This document shows positions 19,609 through 29,505 of a stretch of DNA of 64,000 nt, in pieces. Source of the stretch: Prochlorococcus sp. AG-347-J21 (lineage in GTDB: Bacteria; Cyanobacteriota; Cyanobacteriia; PCC-6307; Cyanobiaceae); contig QCBX01000001.1 of NCBI GenBank assembly GCA_003281455.1, forward strand, positions 141,393 to 205,392, given 5' to 3'. The notes beneath the pieces were generated by a model. It worked only from the letters and a program-made list of their open reading frames with translations, was not told the origin of the DNA and made no database searches. Both the position numbers and the translations under genes were made by a program. Each line of letters starts with the position of its first letter. The first letter of the stretch is position 1.

Positions 19609-20460
19609 ATGAATGATTCTCAAAGAGTATCAATATTAAGCGAAGCACTTCCATATATACAAAGTTTCTCAGGTAGAAAAATTGTTATCAAGTATGGCGG
19701 TTCTGTTATGGAGAGTGATAATTTAAAAAATGCTTTTTTTAGAGACATAGCACTTTTATCAACAGTTGGGGTTTGTCCAATAGTAATTCATGGAGGTGGA
19801 CCCGAGATTAATAATTGGTTAAAGAAATTAGAAATATCTCCTAAATTCGAAAATGGATTAAGAATTACTGATCAAAAAACAATGGAAATTGTAGAGATGG
19901 TTCTAATGGGTAGAGTTAACAAACAAATTGTAAAAGGCATTAATAAAACTGGATCCTTAGCTGTGGGAATATCAGGTCTTGATGGCAACTTAATTCAATC
20001 TAGAGAACTAGGAGATGGGAGTCATGGGTTAGTAGGAGAGGTTACAAAAATCAATCCTGAAATATTAGATCCTCTTATTTCTAAAGGATACATCCCAATT
20101 ATTTCTAGCATTGGATCAACCTTAGAGGGTATTTCCCATAACATAAATGCAGATTTTGTTGCTGGAGAAATTGCTGCTGCAATAAATGCTGAAAAACTTA
20201 TTCTTCTTACTGATACGCAAGGGATTTTAAAAGAAAAAGATAACAAAAAAAGCCTTATTGAAAAAACTAATCTCAAAGAGGCAAGAGATTTTATTGATAA
20301 AAAAATTGTGACTGAAGGTATGATTCCAAAGACAGAATGCTGTATAAGAGCTTTAGCACAAGGAGTAAAAGCAGCTCACATAATTGATGGAAGAATAGAA
20401 CATTCATTACTCCTTGAGATTTTTACAAATTCCGGAATAGGTACAATGATAGTCGCCTAA
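19609..20460 (+). CDS. argB: N-acetylglutamate kinase
   Basis: Second step of arginine synthesis, phosphorylating N-acetyl-L-glutamate; in cyanobacteria this enzyme is the target of PII signalling. Motifs seen are IKYGGSVM at residues 24-31, [10 protein letters not shown] near 60-69, GLDGNLI and the C-terminal [14 protein letters not shown] segments. The 283-residue length is that of the arginine-sensitive hexameric type. It is followed after three bases by the TPR/DUF3153 gene. Confidence 0.95.
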   Translation: MNDSQRVSILSEALPYIQSFSGRKIVIKYGGSVMESDNLKNAFFRDIALLSTVGVCPIVIHGGGPEINNWLKKLEISPKFENGLRITDQKTMEIVEMVLMGRVNKQIVKGINKTGSLAVGISGLDGNLIQSRELGDGSHGLVGEVTKINPEILDPLISKGYIPIISSIGSTLEGISHNINADFVAGEIAAAINAEKLILLTDTQGILKEKDNKKSLIEKTNLKEARDFIDKKIVTEGMIPKTECCIRALAQGVKAAHIIDGRIEHSLLLEIFTNSGIGTMIVA

Positions 20461-20463
20461 CCC

Positions 20464-21573
20464 ATGAAAACTTATGAGCAAGTTTTAGAAACAGTAGAAC
20501 TTGCTTTAGCTAAAGGTGAGTATCATTATTGTATTGAATTTCTTTTGCCCATAATCGAATCATTTCCTTTATCAAGCAAAGAGGGAGTAAATTTAAGAAC
20601 AATCTTAATTACTGCTCTTTGTGGTATCAATAAAAAAGTGGAGGCTAAAAGGTTTTGTAAAGAACTTCTAAAATCTTACGATAATAAGACGAGAGAAAAT
20701 GCAAAATACTTGATGGAAGTTATAGACTCTCCTGACATTAAAAAGCCAGAAAATTGGAACGTACAGTTTGAAAGCGACCCATCACTCAATAAAAAATCTT
20801 TTAACTCACTGCGCAAAAAAAGAGAAGTGTTGAAGAAAAAAAAATTTATTAATGTAACTGAGACACCAACTGGTGAAACAAAACCCTTTCAGAAAGGCTT
20901 TACACTGATCATTTTTTTAATACTATTATTATTAATTCCACTTTTAAGTGGCTGCGTTAAAATTGAGGATACCCTTGACCTTAGTGAACTTGATTCAATA
21001 ACCAATAATTTAGTAATAGAAAGTAAATACATAAAGAAATTTCCTTGGCAATTAAAATTTGAAGAGAAGATGAAAGATATTTTTCCTGAAGCAGAAATTG
21101 AACAAGACGAATCAACCTTTTCTTTGAAACATAAAAATCTTAATTTAGAAGATACAAAGAAAGTTCTTAAAATCACTCAAAATAAAGCTGGAGAGTTAGC
21201 GGGAGAATCAACAAATATAGAAATTAATACTACTCAAAAAAACTTCATTTTTTTTAAAAAATACTTTTACAGGTTAGATTTGGATCTGAACTCTATTCAA
21301 GGTATTGATAATTTAGAACTCATTTTCAAAATTATTCATCCTAATAAAACTATCCTTACCGATAAAAATAATTCAAATTTAGAAATCACAAAAAATCTAA
21401 TAATTTGGAATTTAAATCAAGGGCAGATAAATAGTCTTGAATTTTCTTTCTGGAACCTCAACAAACTTTTGATTGGGATATCTATTATTTTTATAATTAT
21501 AATATTGGCTTATTTATTAAGATTATATAGATTTAAATTAGGTTCAGATTTACCTCAACTTCCATCAAAGTAA
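20464..21573 (+). CDS. TPR-like domain fused to a DUF3153-type lipoprotein-like domain
   Basis: A composite 369-residue protein. Residues 1-100 are helical and TPR-like (AKGEYHYCIEFLLPIIESFP). A basic linker leads to a hydrophobic stretch at about 147-166 ending LLLIPLLSGCVKIE, which looks like a lipobox with Cys but lies deep inside the chain. The following 150 residues resemble DUF3153 and end in a second transmembrane helix (about 338-356) and a short Arg/Lys tail. As an internal lipobox cannot be a normal signal peptide cleavage site, it may simply be a membrane anchor. The function is unknown. It is convergent with priA, with no base between the stops. Confidence 0.7.
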   Translation: MKTYEQVLETVELALAKGEYHYCIEFLLPIIESFPLSSKEGVNLRTILITALCGINKKVEAKRFCKELLKSYDNKTRENAKYLMEVIDSPDIKKPENWNVQFESDPSLNKKSFNSLRKKREVLKKKKFINVTETPTGETKPFQKGFTLIIFLILLLLIPLLSGCVKIEDTLDLSELDSITNNLVIESKYIKKFPWQLKFEEKMKDIFPEAEIEQDESTFSLKHKNLNLEDTKKVLKITQNKAGELAGESTNIEINTTQKNFIFFKKYFYRLDLDLNSIQGIDNLELIFKIIHPNKTILTDKNNSNLEITKNLIIWNLNQGQINSLEFSFWNLNKLLIGISIIFIIIILAYLLRLYRFKLGSDLPQLPSK

Positions 21574-23850
21574 TTACAACTCTGCTGGATTAACGTCTAC
21601 TGTTAAAAAAATATTTTTTGGAATAAGTTTCCATAATATTGATCTATCAGGTAAAGGTATCTTTGATCCTTCAGGACCATGTATTAATATTTGCCATCTA
21701 AATTTTTTACCTACTTTAGCAATTAAACTAGGAGCAGGACCAATTAATTTCCAGTTCTTTTTTTCACAAATATTGAGTAGATATTTTGCTAATTTAATTG
21801 CAATTGACTCAGTTAATTCATAATTTTCACCTGATAATTTAAGAAGGCAAATCGTGCAAAATGGAAATAAATTAGAATCTTTTCTCAATTTTGAGTTTTC
21901 ACTTAAGAATCTTTCATAGTCTCTTTTCTGAAGATACGAAATTACCGGGTGGTTAGGTTTATATGTTTGAAAAATTACTTTTCCTTTTTTTTGAGCCCTG
22001 CCTGCCCTGCCAGCTAATTGCAAAAACAATTGTAATGATTTTTCTTCTGCCGAAATATCTGGGCGATGAAGCAACCCATCTGCCGCAATAACTACTGAGA
22101 GAGTAATGTTGGGGATGTCAATCCCTTTTGCCAACATTTGAGTTCCCACAAGAATATCAGCATCACCTTTAGAGAACTTTGAAAGAATATCTCTATGACC
22201 ATCTTTTCCTGAGGTTGTATCTCTATCAAAGCGAAGTACTCTTAAGTCAGGAAATTCTTCATTTAAAAACTCTATTACCCTTTGTGTACCTATTCCAAAA
22301 GGTTTAAAGGCAGTTGAATGACAATCTGGGCAACGATTGATCAATCTCGATTTATGATCACACCAATGACAGCTTAACCATTTTTTTCCTTGTGAACCGA
22401 GATGTACTGATAAAGGAACGTCACAGTTAGGGCAATTTATTAAATATCCGCAATTTCTACAACTTAAAAACCCACTGTGCCCCCTCCTTGGGATCAAAAT
22501 TATTGCCTGCTCCTTTTTTAAGCGTAGTTGGGGAAGCAATTGTAATAATTCATTGGAAAAAATTTTCATATTTCCTTTCTTGAACTCATCCCGCATATCA
22601 ATAATTCTTATTTCAGGAATCTCATTACTGGATATCCTTTGAATCATTCTTACCAATTTAAAATTTTTTTCAAAAATACACTTTTTCCATGTCTTCATTG
22701 ATGGCGTTGCGCTCCCTAAAATTAACTTTGCGGAATTCCTTTTTACTATTTCAATAGCAATCTCTCTTGCGTCATAACAAGGCATAGGACTTTCTTGTTT
22801 ATAAGAAACATCATGTTCTTCATCCATTATTATTAATCCTAGATTTTTCATTGGAAGAAAAACTGCGGACCTTGTTCCTATTACAATCAAAGGCTCATTA
22901 GCATTAATAATTTTCTTCCAAACTTGGGTTCTATGATTGGGAGAACAATTACTATGATATTCGTAAACGACGTTATTAAATCGCCGACTAAACCTATCAA
23001 TAAGTTGAGGAATTAGTCCAATTTCTGGGGCGAGTACCAAACAACTTTTTTTCTTAAGAAATTGCTCTTCAGCAATTCTCATATAAACTTCTGTTTTACC
23101 TGAACCTGTTTCGCCCCACAGAAGTAAAGCATCTCCTGGTTTCATTGTTTGACATTCTTGAAATGCAATTTCTTGCTCATTTGTAAGATTTGGTTTTTTC
23201 GTTGCAATATGATCATTTAAAAGGGATTTTAATTTACTATTGATATTCTTTTTTCTTTTAGATTTAACAAGGTAATTTTTACTGACCATTGAGTTAATTA
23301 GAGTGTAATTAAAACCAGACTTTATTAATTCACTTTGCCAATTACCTTTTTCAGATAAGGTATTCATTAAGAAAAATTCTTTTTTGGTTAATCCATTTTT
23401 CTTAATATCAAATTCTTTTTTAGTTTCAATCCATATTTGATCTTTTAAACCTTTAGAAAAATTCTTATATTTACCAATCCAGCCAGGAGGAAATGCAGTT
23501 TTAAGCATTTTTAAATTACTAACCATATAAAAAGATGCTAGGGACTCTATCAATTCTCTCCAAGAATCATCAATTATTTTTTTCTGCAAAATACTTTCAA
23601 CAAACAAATATCTTATGCTTTTTCCTCCAGTAATATTTGCTTCATCGTTATTAATTGTCGAAAAGTTTTTTTTGGAGATCACCAACCCATTCAATAATCT
23701 CCCTCTTAGTCTCACACTTACAATATCTCCAACTTCTGCTCCAAGATTATTTCCATCTAAATAGTAAAAGCTTTCATTAATACTGCCTACATCAAGCAAA
23801 ATTTCCAATTTGTAGGAGATATTTAATAACTGATTACTTGCCGGCTTCAA
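21574..23850 (-). CDS. priA: Primosomal replication restart helicase PriA
   Basis: Superfamily 2 helicase that reloads the replisome at stalled forks. The 758-residue chain has an N-terminal DNA-binding region, Walker A GETGSGKT near residues 243-250, the DEEHDVSYKQ Walker B, and the cysteine pairs of the two zinc sites (CRNCGYLINCPNCDV and CHWCDHKSRLINRCPDCHS). The helicase C-terminal motif QLAGRAGRAQKKG is also present. The start is placed at the ATG at 23850. Confidence 0.94.
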   Translation of the reverse strand: MKPASNQLLNISYKLEILLDVGSINESFYYLDGNNLGAEVGDIVSVRLRGRLLNGLVISKKNFSTINNDEANITGGKSIRYLFVESILQKKIIDDSWRELIESLASFYMVSNLKMLKTAFPPGWIGKYKNFSKGLKDQIWIETKKEFDIKKNGLTKKEFFLMNTLSEKGNWQSELIKSGFNYTLINSMVSKNYLVKSKRKKNINSKLKSLLNDHIATKKPNLTNEQEIAFQECQTMKPGDALLLWGETGSGKTEVYMRIAEEQFLKKKSCLVLAPEIGLIPQLIDRFSRRFNNVVYEYHSNCSPNHRTQVWKKIINANEPLIVIGTRSAVFLPMKNLGLIIMDEEHDVSYKQESPMPCYDAREIAIEIVKRNSAKLILGSATPSMKTWKKCIFEKNFKLVRMIQRISSNEIPEIRIIDMRDEFKKGNMKIFSNELLQLLPQLRLKKEQAIILIPRRGHSGFLSCRNCGYLINCPNCDVPLSVHLGSQGKKWLSCHWCDHKSRLINRCPDCHSTAFKPFGIGTQRVIEFLNEEFPDLRVLRFDRDTTSGKDGHRDILSKFSKGDADILVGTQMLAKGIDIPNITLSVVIAADGLLHRPDISAEEKSLQLFLQLAGRAGRAQKKGKVIFQTYKPNHPVISYLQKRDYERFLSENSKLRKDSNLFPFCTICLLKLSGENYELTESIAIKLAKYLLNICEKKNWKLIGPAPSLIAKVGKKFRWQILIHGPEGSKIPLPDRSILWKLIPKNIFLTVDVNPAEL

Positions 23851-24172
23851 AACTTTTTCTTAGTATTGGATTGTTGAACATTCCACAAAGTGTTTTTTGC
23901 ACATTGTAAGTATCCTGCTCTTAAGGGAGACATGAAGCTTTGATCATTGACTTAAAATTCAAAAAGTGATCTGCCTGTCTGAGAAATCCCAAGACTTTTT
24001 ACTTTAGGTAATCTATAGCACTATTTAAATTTTTCAACAATTTAGAAAACTTTTCTTATTCTCATTTTGTGAAAAAGTTTTTTTAACATTAAGGGGACTT
24101 TACTACTAAATGTACAAATTAGTCCTAAATAAAATTTTATCTAGTTAAATTCACCGTAGAAAGGAGTCAATC
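23851..24172. promoter_or_regulatory. Intergenic region between priA and the sigma-factor gene; possible structured leader
   Basis: This 322-base gap has no convincing ORF. It must hold the divergent promoters for priA and rpoD. A hairpin at 23885-23907 pairs ACAA with TTGT and GTG with CAC around one A-A mismatch. A second weak stem (GTCT/AGAC, about 23976-23994) is followed by TTTTT. These could belong to a long rpoD leader or a small RNA. A strong Shine-Dalgarno AAGGAG at 24161-24166 precedes the sigma-factor ATG by six bases. Confidence 0.45.
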
Positions 24173-25354
24173 ATGTGTCCAGTTGCAGCAGAATCAAAAG
24201 ATTCCAAGCCTAGCTCAAAAAAAAAGATTAGTAAAAAAATTAACACAAAGTTAGAGACAGTTATTGAAGAAGACAGTAATATCAATAGCCAAAGCTTACA
24301 AACATCATCTGATTCAAACGGAAGCAGCTTAGATACCAATAATGATTTTAGTGATTCTGAAGATGAAGATAAAGGCCTAGGGAACATAAAGCTTGGACCA
24401 AAAGGTATATATACTGAAGATTCAATAAGAGTTTACCTCCAAGAAATTGGGAGAATTAGACTTTTAAGACCGGATGAAGAAATTGAACTTGCAAGAAAAA
24501 TTGCTGACTTACTCCAACTAGAAGAACTAGCAACCCAATATGAGTCAGAAAAAGGCCGCTTCCCATCTGTTAAAGAATGGGCTGAATTAATAGATATGCC
24601 TCTTCCCAAATTCAGGAGAAGACTTCTTTTAGGGAGAAGAGCTAAAGAAAAAATGGTTCAATCAAACTTAAGATTAGTTGTTTCGATTGCGAAAAAATAT
24701 ATGAATAGAGGATTATCATTTCAAGACTTAATACAGGAAGGAAGTTTGGGTCTAATTAGGGCAGCGGAAAAATTTGACCATGAAAAGGGTTACAAATTCT
24801 CTACTTATGCCACTTGGTGGATTCGTCAAGCAATCACTAGAGCAATAGCGGACCAAAGTAGGACAATTAGACTGCCAGTTCACTTATATGAGACAATTTC
24901 CAGAATAAAAAAAACCACAAAGGTTCTTAGCCAAGAATTTGGGAGAAAACCTAGTGAAGAAGAGATAGCTGAGAGTATGGAAATGACAATTGAAAAATTA
25001 AGATTTATTGCTAAAAGTGCTCAGCTGCCTATTTCTTTAGAAACTCCAATAGGTAAGGAAGAAGACTCAAGACTTGGAGACTTTATCGAAGCTGACATAG
25101 AAAATCCAGAGCAAGATGTTTCTAAAACTTTATTAAGAGAAGATTTAGAAGGAGTTTTAGCGACTCTTAGTCCAAGAGAAAGAGATGTTCTCAGATTGAG
25201 ATATGGAATTGATGATGGAAGAATGAAAACTCTTGAAGAAATTGGCCAGATTTTTGATGTGACTAGAGAAAGAATTAGACAAATAGAGGCAAAAGCCCTA
25301 AGAAAACTTAGACATCCAAATAGAAATGGGGTTTTAAAAGAATATATAAAATAA
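24173..25354 (+). CDS. rpoD: RNA polymerase principal sigma factor (group 1, RpoD/SigA type)
   Basis: A 393-residue sigma-70 protein. An acidic Ser/Asp-rich N-terminal region (about 1-70) is followed by region 1.2 ([16 protein letters not shown]), region 2 with [16 protein letters not shown] and the -10-binding [20 protein letters not shown], region 3, and region 4.2 with [20 protein letters not shown]. Length and the complete set of regions fit the housekeeping sigma of marine picocyanobacteria, although a group 2 sigma cannot be excluded by eye. The Shine-Dalgarno is unusually strong for this window. Confidence 0.93.
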   Translation: MCPVAAESKDSKPSSKKKISKKINTKLETVIEEDSNINSQSLQTSSDSNGSSLDTNNDFSDSEDEDKGLGNIKLGPKGIYTEDSIRVYLQEIGRIRLLRPDEEIELARKIADLLQLEELATQYESEKGRFPSVKEWAELIDMPLPKFRRRLLLGRRAKEKMVQSNLRLVVSIAKKYMNRGLSFQDLIQEGSLGLIRAAEKFDHEKGYKFSTYATWWIRQAITRAIADQSRTIRLPVHLYETISRIKKTTKVLSQEFGRKPSEEEIAESMEMTIEKLRFIAKSAQLPISLETPIGKEEDSRLGDFIEADIENPEQDVSKTLLREDLEGVLATLSPRERDVLRLRYGIDDGRMKTLEEIGQIFDVTRERIRQIEAKALRKLRHPNRNGVLKEYIK

Positions 25355-25451
25355 AAAAAGTTAAGTAAAATATTTAGCTTTAAAAACTTGCAAAAGAATA
25401 GCTTAAAATAAATTCGACTTTATTTTTAATTCAAACTCAAAATAATATTTA

Positions 25452-26408
25452 ATGACTAATTTTAAGCTGAAAATAGCTAGTAGAAGAAGTAAACTAGCAA
25501 TGGTTCAAACTTTATGGGTTAAAGATCAACTAGAAAGGAATATTCCCAATTTAGAGGTATCTATAGAAGCTATGGCAACTCAAGGGGACAAAATCCTGGA
25601 TGTAGCCTTAGCAAAAATAGGCGACAAAGGCTTATTTACAAAAGAACTTGAAGCACAAATGCTCGTAGGCCATGCAGATATAGCAGTACATTCTCTGAAA
25701 GATTTACCAACCAATTTACCAAATGGCCTTAAATTAGGATGCATTACCAAAAGGGAAGATCCTGCAGATGCTTTAGTAGTAAACAAAAAAAATAACTGTT
25801 ATAAATTAGAAACCTTACCTGAAGGTTCGATTGTTGGAACAAGTTCTCTAAGAAGACTTGCGCAACTAAGAAATAAGTATCCACATCTTGTTTTCAAAGA
25901 TATCAGGGGAAATGTTATTACAAGAATTGAAAAATTAGATGCAGGAGAATTTGATTGTATAATTCTTGCGGCCGCTGGTTTAAAGAGATTAGGCTTTGAA
26001 TCAAGAATTCACCAGATTATCCCAAGCGAAGTTTCTCTTCATGCCGTTGGCCAAGGTGCTCTAGGCATTGAATGTAAATCTGATGATAAAAAGGTTTTAG
26101 AAATTATAAATGTCTTAGAAGATAAACCCACTAGTCAAAGATGTCTGGCAGAAAGAGCTTTTTTAAGACAGCTTGAAGGTGGATGCCAAGTCCCAATAGG
26201 TGTTAATAGTAATATTGATAATGGACAACTTTACCTTACTGGTATGGTGGCCTCTCTTGATGGAGAAAGGCTTATAAAAGATCAAGTTATTGGCAATATT
26301 AATGACCCTGAACTGGTAGGCATAAAACTAGCAAAGAAACTAAAGCTCCAAGGTGCCGACAAAATACTCAGCGAAATATTTGAAGAATTTAGAGAAAACA
26401 AAAATTAG
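25452..26408 (+). CDS. hemC: Porphobilinogen deaminase (hydroxymethylbilane synthase)
   Basis: Polymerises four porphobilinogens into hydroxymethylbilane for heme, chlorophyll and corrinoids. Motifs include the start [14 protein letters not shown], the SLKDLPT loop and the Cys that carries the dipyrromethane cofactor in [10 protein letters not shown] (C245). The 318-residue length is normal. It follows rpoD by 97 bases and abuts the convergent pyrophosphatase gene with no gap. Confidence 0.95.
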   Translation: MTNFKLKIASRRSKLAMVQTLWVKDQLERNIPNLEVSIEAMATQGDKILDVALAKIGDKGLFTKELEAQMLVGHADIAVHSLKDLPTNLPNGLKLGCITKREDPADALVVNKKNNCYKLETLPEGSIVGTSSLRRLAQLRNKYPHLVFKDIRGNVITRIEKLDAGEFDCIILAAAGLKRLGFESRIHQIIPSEVSLHAVGQGALGIECKSDDKKVLEIINVLEDKPTSQRCLAERAFLRQLEGGCQVPIGVNSNIDNGQLYLTGMVASLDGERLIKDQVIGNINDPELVGIKLAKKLKLQGADKILSEIFEEFRENKN

Positions 26409-26423
26409 TTAATTTACTAATTT
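26402..26423. terminator. AT-rich hairpin shared by hemC and pyrophosphatase 3' ends
   Basis: A perfect 8-bp inverted repeat (AAATTAGT at 26402-26409, ACTAATTT at 26416-26423) with a six-base loop spans the abutting stop codons of the two convergent genes. No long T-run follows, so intrinsic termination is uncertain. Confidence 0.4.
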
Positions 26424-26999
26424 AGGATCAATTTCTTTTTTGTATCTCTCTTCACAATCTTTGATCACTTTAACAGCTTCTTCTATACCAAAAAAACCAT
26501 TAACAGTACATGTTCCAGGTTTTTTTAGATCTTTATAGTGCTCCCAATAATACTTTGTTTCTTTTAACCAATGTTCTCCAAGGTCTTCATAACTTGAGAT
26601 ATGATCCATTCGTTTATCATCTGCGAGAACCGCTATTACCTTATCATCGACCTCTCCACCATCATCAAATTTCATCACCCCAATAATCCTTGCCTCCACA
26701 ATAGATCCAGGAATCAATGGCTCAGTTACACTAACAATTTCGACATCAAGTGGATCTCCATCTTCATCCCATGTCCTTGGTATACATCCATAAGCGAAAG
26801 GATAAGCAAGTGAAGAATAACCTACTCTATCAAGTTTAAGGTGGCCCGTTTCTGTAATTAATTCATATTTATTTATGGTATTAGAGTTCAATTCAACAAT
26901 AGTATTTATTACTTTATTTGAGCTATCAGTGAAAGCATTTAGTATGTGCAATAAATTTGGTGTAACCCTGCTTGGGGGTTGATTAAGGTTTGCCATCAA
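26409..26999 (-). CDS. ppa: Family I inorganic pyrophosphatase, intact active site
   Basis: Hydrolyses pyrophosphate and so drives biosynthetic reactions. All the metal and phosphate ligands expected from E. coli Ppa are present: INKYE, LDRV, the DEDGDPLD box (D80, D82, D85), the DDGGEVDDK segment (D118, K120) and HYKDL (Y155, K156). This contrasts with the paralogue at 11114-11668, so this is probably the working enzyme. The sequence is unlike the usual cyanobacterial lineage, which suggests a different origin. Met1 or Met2 may be the start. Confidence 0.92.
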   Translation of the reverse strand: MMANLNQPPSRVTPNLLHILNAFTDSSNKVINTIVELNSNTINKYELITETGHLKLDRVGYSSLAYPFAYGCIPRTWDEDGDPLDVEIVSVTEPLIPGSIVEARIIGVMKFDDGGEVDDKVIAVLADDKRMDHISSYEDLGEHWLKETKYYWEHYKDLKKPGTCTVNGFFGIEEAVKVIKDCEERYKKEIDPKLVN

Positions 27000-27059
27000 A
27001 AAATAATTTTTATTTATATTACATCCTCACACTCAACCAAATTCTTTAAAAGTAATGTT

Positions 27060-28568
27060 TCAGCAAAAATCATTTATTTTAGACTTTAAATGATTAATAA
27101 AATAGTTTGGGGATAGTTCTTCTTTAGTGACCGTTCTTATCAATTCCATAGAATTAACTGACCTGCCATATTTATGAACATTATTTCTTAACCAAGATAT
27201 GATTTTTTGATATTCACCATTTTGGACTAAATCATCTATCAAACCAATGTCTCTTTCCATTTGAGTAGATATTTGCGCACTTATAAGATGACCTAACAAA
27301 TATGAAGGGAAATATCCAAACGCACCTTCACTCCAATGAACATCTTGAAGACAACCTTCTGAATCATTAGATGGTTTTATTCCTAAAAGTTCACCATATC
27401 TTTTATTCCATTCCTCAGGAATATCTTCAGCAGGCAACCCTCCTTCAATTAAATCTATTTCAAGTTCCGTTCTAACCAGAATGTGTAAACCATAGGTCAA
27501 TTCATCTGCCTCAACCCTATTTAATCCTGCTTCCAAATGATTAATAGATTTCCATAGATCAAAATAATTATTTAATTTACATCCAGCTGAAACAAATTTT
27601 TTAAAAAATCTTTTCGAAAAAGATTTGGATTTAACTATTCTATTTTCCCAAAATAATGATTGACTTTCATGTATTCCCATAGAAGTTGCTTGACCTAAAG
27701 GCCAAGCAAACCATTGATGACTTTGTGATGGCAGACCCTGCTCATAAATTGAATGTCCCCATTCATGTGCAGTTGCTAAAAAACTTGATAATGGTTCACC
27801 TTCAACAATTCTTGTCGTAATCCTATAATCATTAGGTCCTAATGTAATTGAAAAAGGATGGGGAGATTTACCAACAACAACTAAATCTTTATCTCTCCCA
27901 AACTCATCAAGTAATTTAGAACATAAATTGTGTTGAGATTCTGGACTTAAATCCCAGTTATATTTCTTAGGCTTATTAATTCCTCTAATCAACTCTGGAA
28001 GAGTGTCTTTCAAAGGCTGAAACATTTTATTCAACCACTTTAAAGTTAATTCAGGCTCAAAGGGTTGGGCTAGAGTTTCCCATGGTGAATATTGATCTGA
28101 TATTTGTTTTGCCTCTTCAATCCTTAATTTGACTAGTTCTTCAAAGAATGGGAAGAAAACCTTAAAATCTGATTTTTTCTTGGCTTCTTGCCAACTTTCA
28201 TATCCTTTAGATTTTGCCTTTGCTAAAGACTCAACTAATTTAGGATCTAAATTTTTCGCTTTATTAAATTCCTTGATTAAAAGATTAATATTTCTCTCTT
28301 TAGCTCTAATGAAGAGTTGATTATTGGAATTTTGTTCAGTATCTAATAATTCATTTTTAGCGGATTGTATTAGATTAGAAAATTCTTCAGAAGAATTTCT
28401 TCTATGCAAGATTTTCGCAATATAGGTAAGTTGTTCAGATCTCCAAGAAGCTCCTTTCTTGGGCATCCCAGTATTCTGATCCCAATAAAGTGTACTTTGG
28501 ATTGAACCTAAAATTTGAGTTTCTTTAAGATAAGCCCCCAGCTTATTCCATTGAATTTCTGCCAACAA
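27060..28568 (-). CDS. M32-family metallocarboxypeptidase (carboxypeptidase Taq type)
   Basis: Zinc- or cobalt-dependent carboxypeptidase of 502 residues. The catalytic motif TAHEWGHSIYEQGLP (HEWGH near residue 266) and the metal-ligand segment MGIHESQSLFWEN near 297 are both present, as is the YWDQNTGMP N-terminal family motif. It acts on peptides in the cytoplasm. It is on the same strand as ppa, 60 bases upstream, and diverges from the yjbQ gene across 105 bases. Confidence 0.93.
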   Translation of the reverse strand: MLAEIQWNKLGAYLKETQILGSIQSTLYWDQNTGMPKKGASWRSEQLTYIAKILHRRNSSEEFSNLIQSAKNELLDTEQNSNNQLFIRAKERNINLLIKEFNKAKNLDPKLVESLAKAKSKGYESWQEAKKKSDFKVFFPFFEELVKLRIEEAKQISDQYSPWETLAQPFEPELTLKWLNKMFQPLKDTLPELIRGINKPKKYNWDLSPESQHNLCSKLLDEFGRDKDLVVVGKSPHPFSITLGPNDYRITTRIVEGEPLSSFLATAHEWGHSIYEQGLPSQSHQWFAWPLGQATSMGIHESQSLFWENRIVKSKSFSKRFFKKFVSAGCKLNNYFDLWKSINHLEAGLNRVEADELTYGLHILVRTELEIDLIEGGLPAEDIPEEWNKRYGELLGIKPSNDSEGCLQDVHWSEGAFGYFPSYLLGHLISAQISTQMERDIGLIDDLVQNGEYQKIISWLRNNVHKYGRSVNSMELIRTVTKEELSPNYFINHLKSKINDFC

Positions 28569-28673
28569 TTTATATATAAATTAGATTCATATTAAGATAA
28601 AAATTTTGATGTTTGAATAAAACATACATCGTTTATCCATAATAGAATATTAATTAATTGAGTTTTTACCTAT

Positions 28674-29141
28674 ATGGAACAAATATTTTCAAAATTAGAA
28701 TTTATAACTCATGGTGAGGGTTTTATTGACATAACTAATAATTTAAATTTATTTATTGAAAAAAATAATTTTGATTCAGGAATTTTAAATTTAACTTCAC
28801 TTCATACGAGTTGCAGCTTAACTATTAATGAGAATGCTGATCCAAACGTACTAAAAGACTTGAGAGAATATATGCAATCCATAGTCCCATATAATTCCTA
28901 CTTAACTTTATCAAAAAGTAGAGAAGAAATTTCTTATAAACATTATCAAGAGGGAGCTGACGATATGCCAGCACATATTAAAACATCCCTAACAAACACT
29001 TGTTTATCTTTAAGTTTTCAGGACAGTAATCTTATGCTTGGCACATGGCAAGCAGTGTATTTATGGGAACATAGATTTGATCAAAAAGAAAGGGTTTTGA
29101 ATGTACATATAGTTGGTGAAAAAAAGGCAAAATATTTATAA
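28674..29141 (+). CDS. YjbQ/UPF0047 family protein
   Basis: A 155-residue protein of the YjbQ family. It has the LTSLHTSCSLTINENADPNV segment, HYQEGADDMPAHIKTSL (putative metal- and phosphate-binding His residues) and the C-terminal LGTWQAVYLWEHR. Some members show weak thiamine-phosphate synthase activity; the physiological role is unknown. Confidence 0.88.
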   Translation: MEQIFSKLEFITHGEGFIDITNNLNLFIEKNNFDSGILNLTSLHTSCSLTINENADPNVLKDLREYMQSIVPYNSYLTLSKSREEISYKHYQEGADDMPAHIKTSLTNTCLSLSFQDSNLMLGTWQAVYLWEHRFDQKERVLNVHIVGEKKAKYL

Positions 29142-29173
29142 TGTAATTAATAAAAACTAATATTAATTATTTA

Positions 29174-29464
29174 ATGGAACCTTACCTTTTGCAAGATGAA
29201 GAATTAAAGGAATTAGTTGTAAAAATACCCGGCTGGGAGATTAACAAGGCACAAATTCAGAGAGAATTTAAATTTTCTAATTTTATTGAAGCCTTCTCAT
29301 TTATGACAAAAATTGCTTTAATCTGCGAAAAATATAACCATCATCCTAACTGGGAAAACGTTTATTCAAAAGTAATAATTAGGTTTAGTACCCATGATTT
29401 GGGAGGCATAACAAATCTGGATCAAACGTTAGCTTCAGAAATAAATAAAGTTTTCGATCAATAA
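29174..29464 (+). CDS. Pterin-4a-carbinolamine dehydratase
   Basis: A small (96 residues) PCD/DCoH-fold enzyme. The family motif is clear in KYNHHPNWENVYSKVIIRF followed by STHDLGGIT; the two His and the later His are the active-site residues. It dehydrates 4a-hydroxytetrahydropterin. Without a nearby aromatic hydroxylase, a pterin-recycling or molybdopterin-linked role is possible. It lies 32 bases after the yjbQ gene. Confidence 0.93.
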   Translation: MEPYLLQDEELKELVVKIPGWEINKAQIQREFKFSNFIEAFSFMTKIALICEKYNHHPNWENVYSKVIIRFSTHDLGGITNLDQTLASEINKVFDQ

Positions 29465-29505
29465 AATTACAAATTTAAATTTTTTCATTAAAAAAATTCT
29501 TCAAA

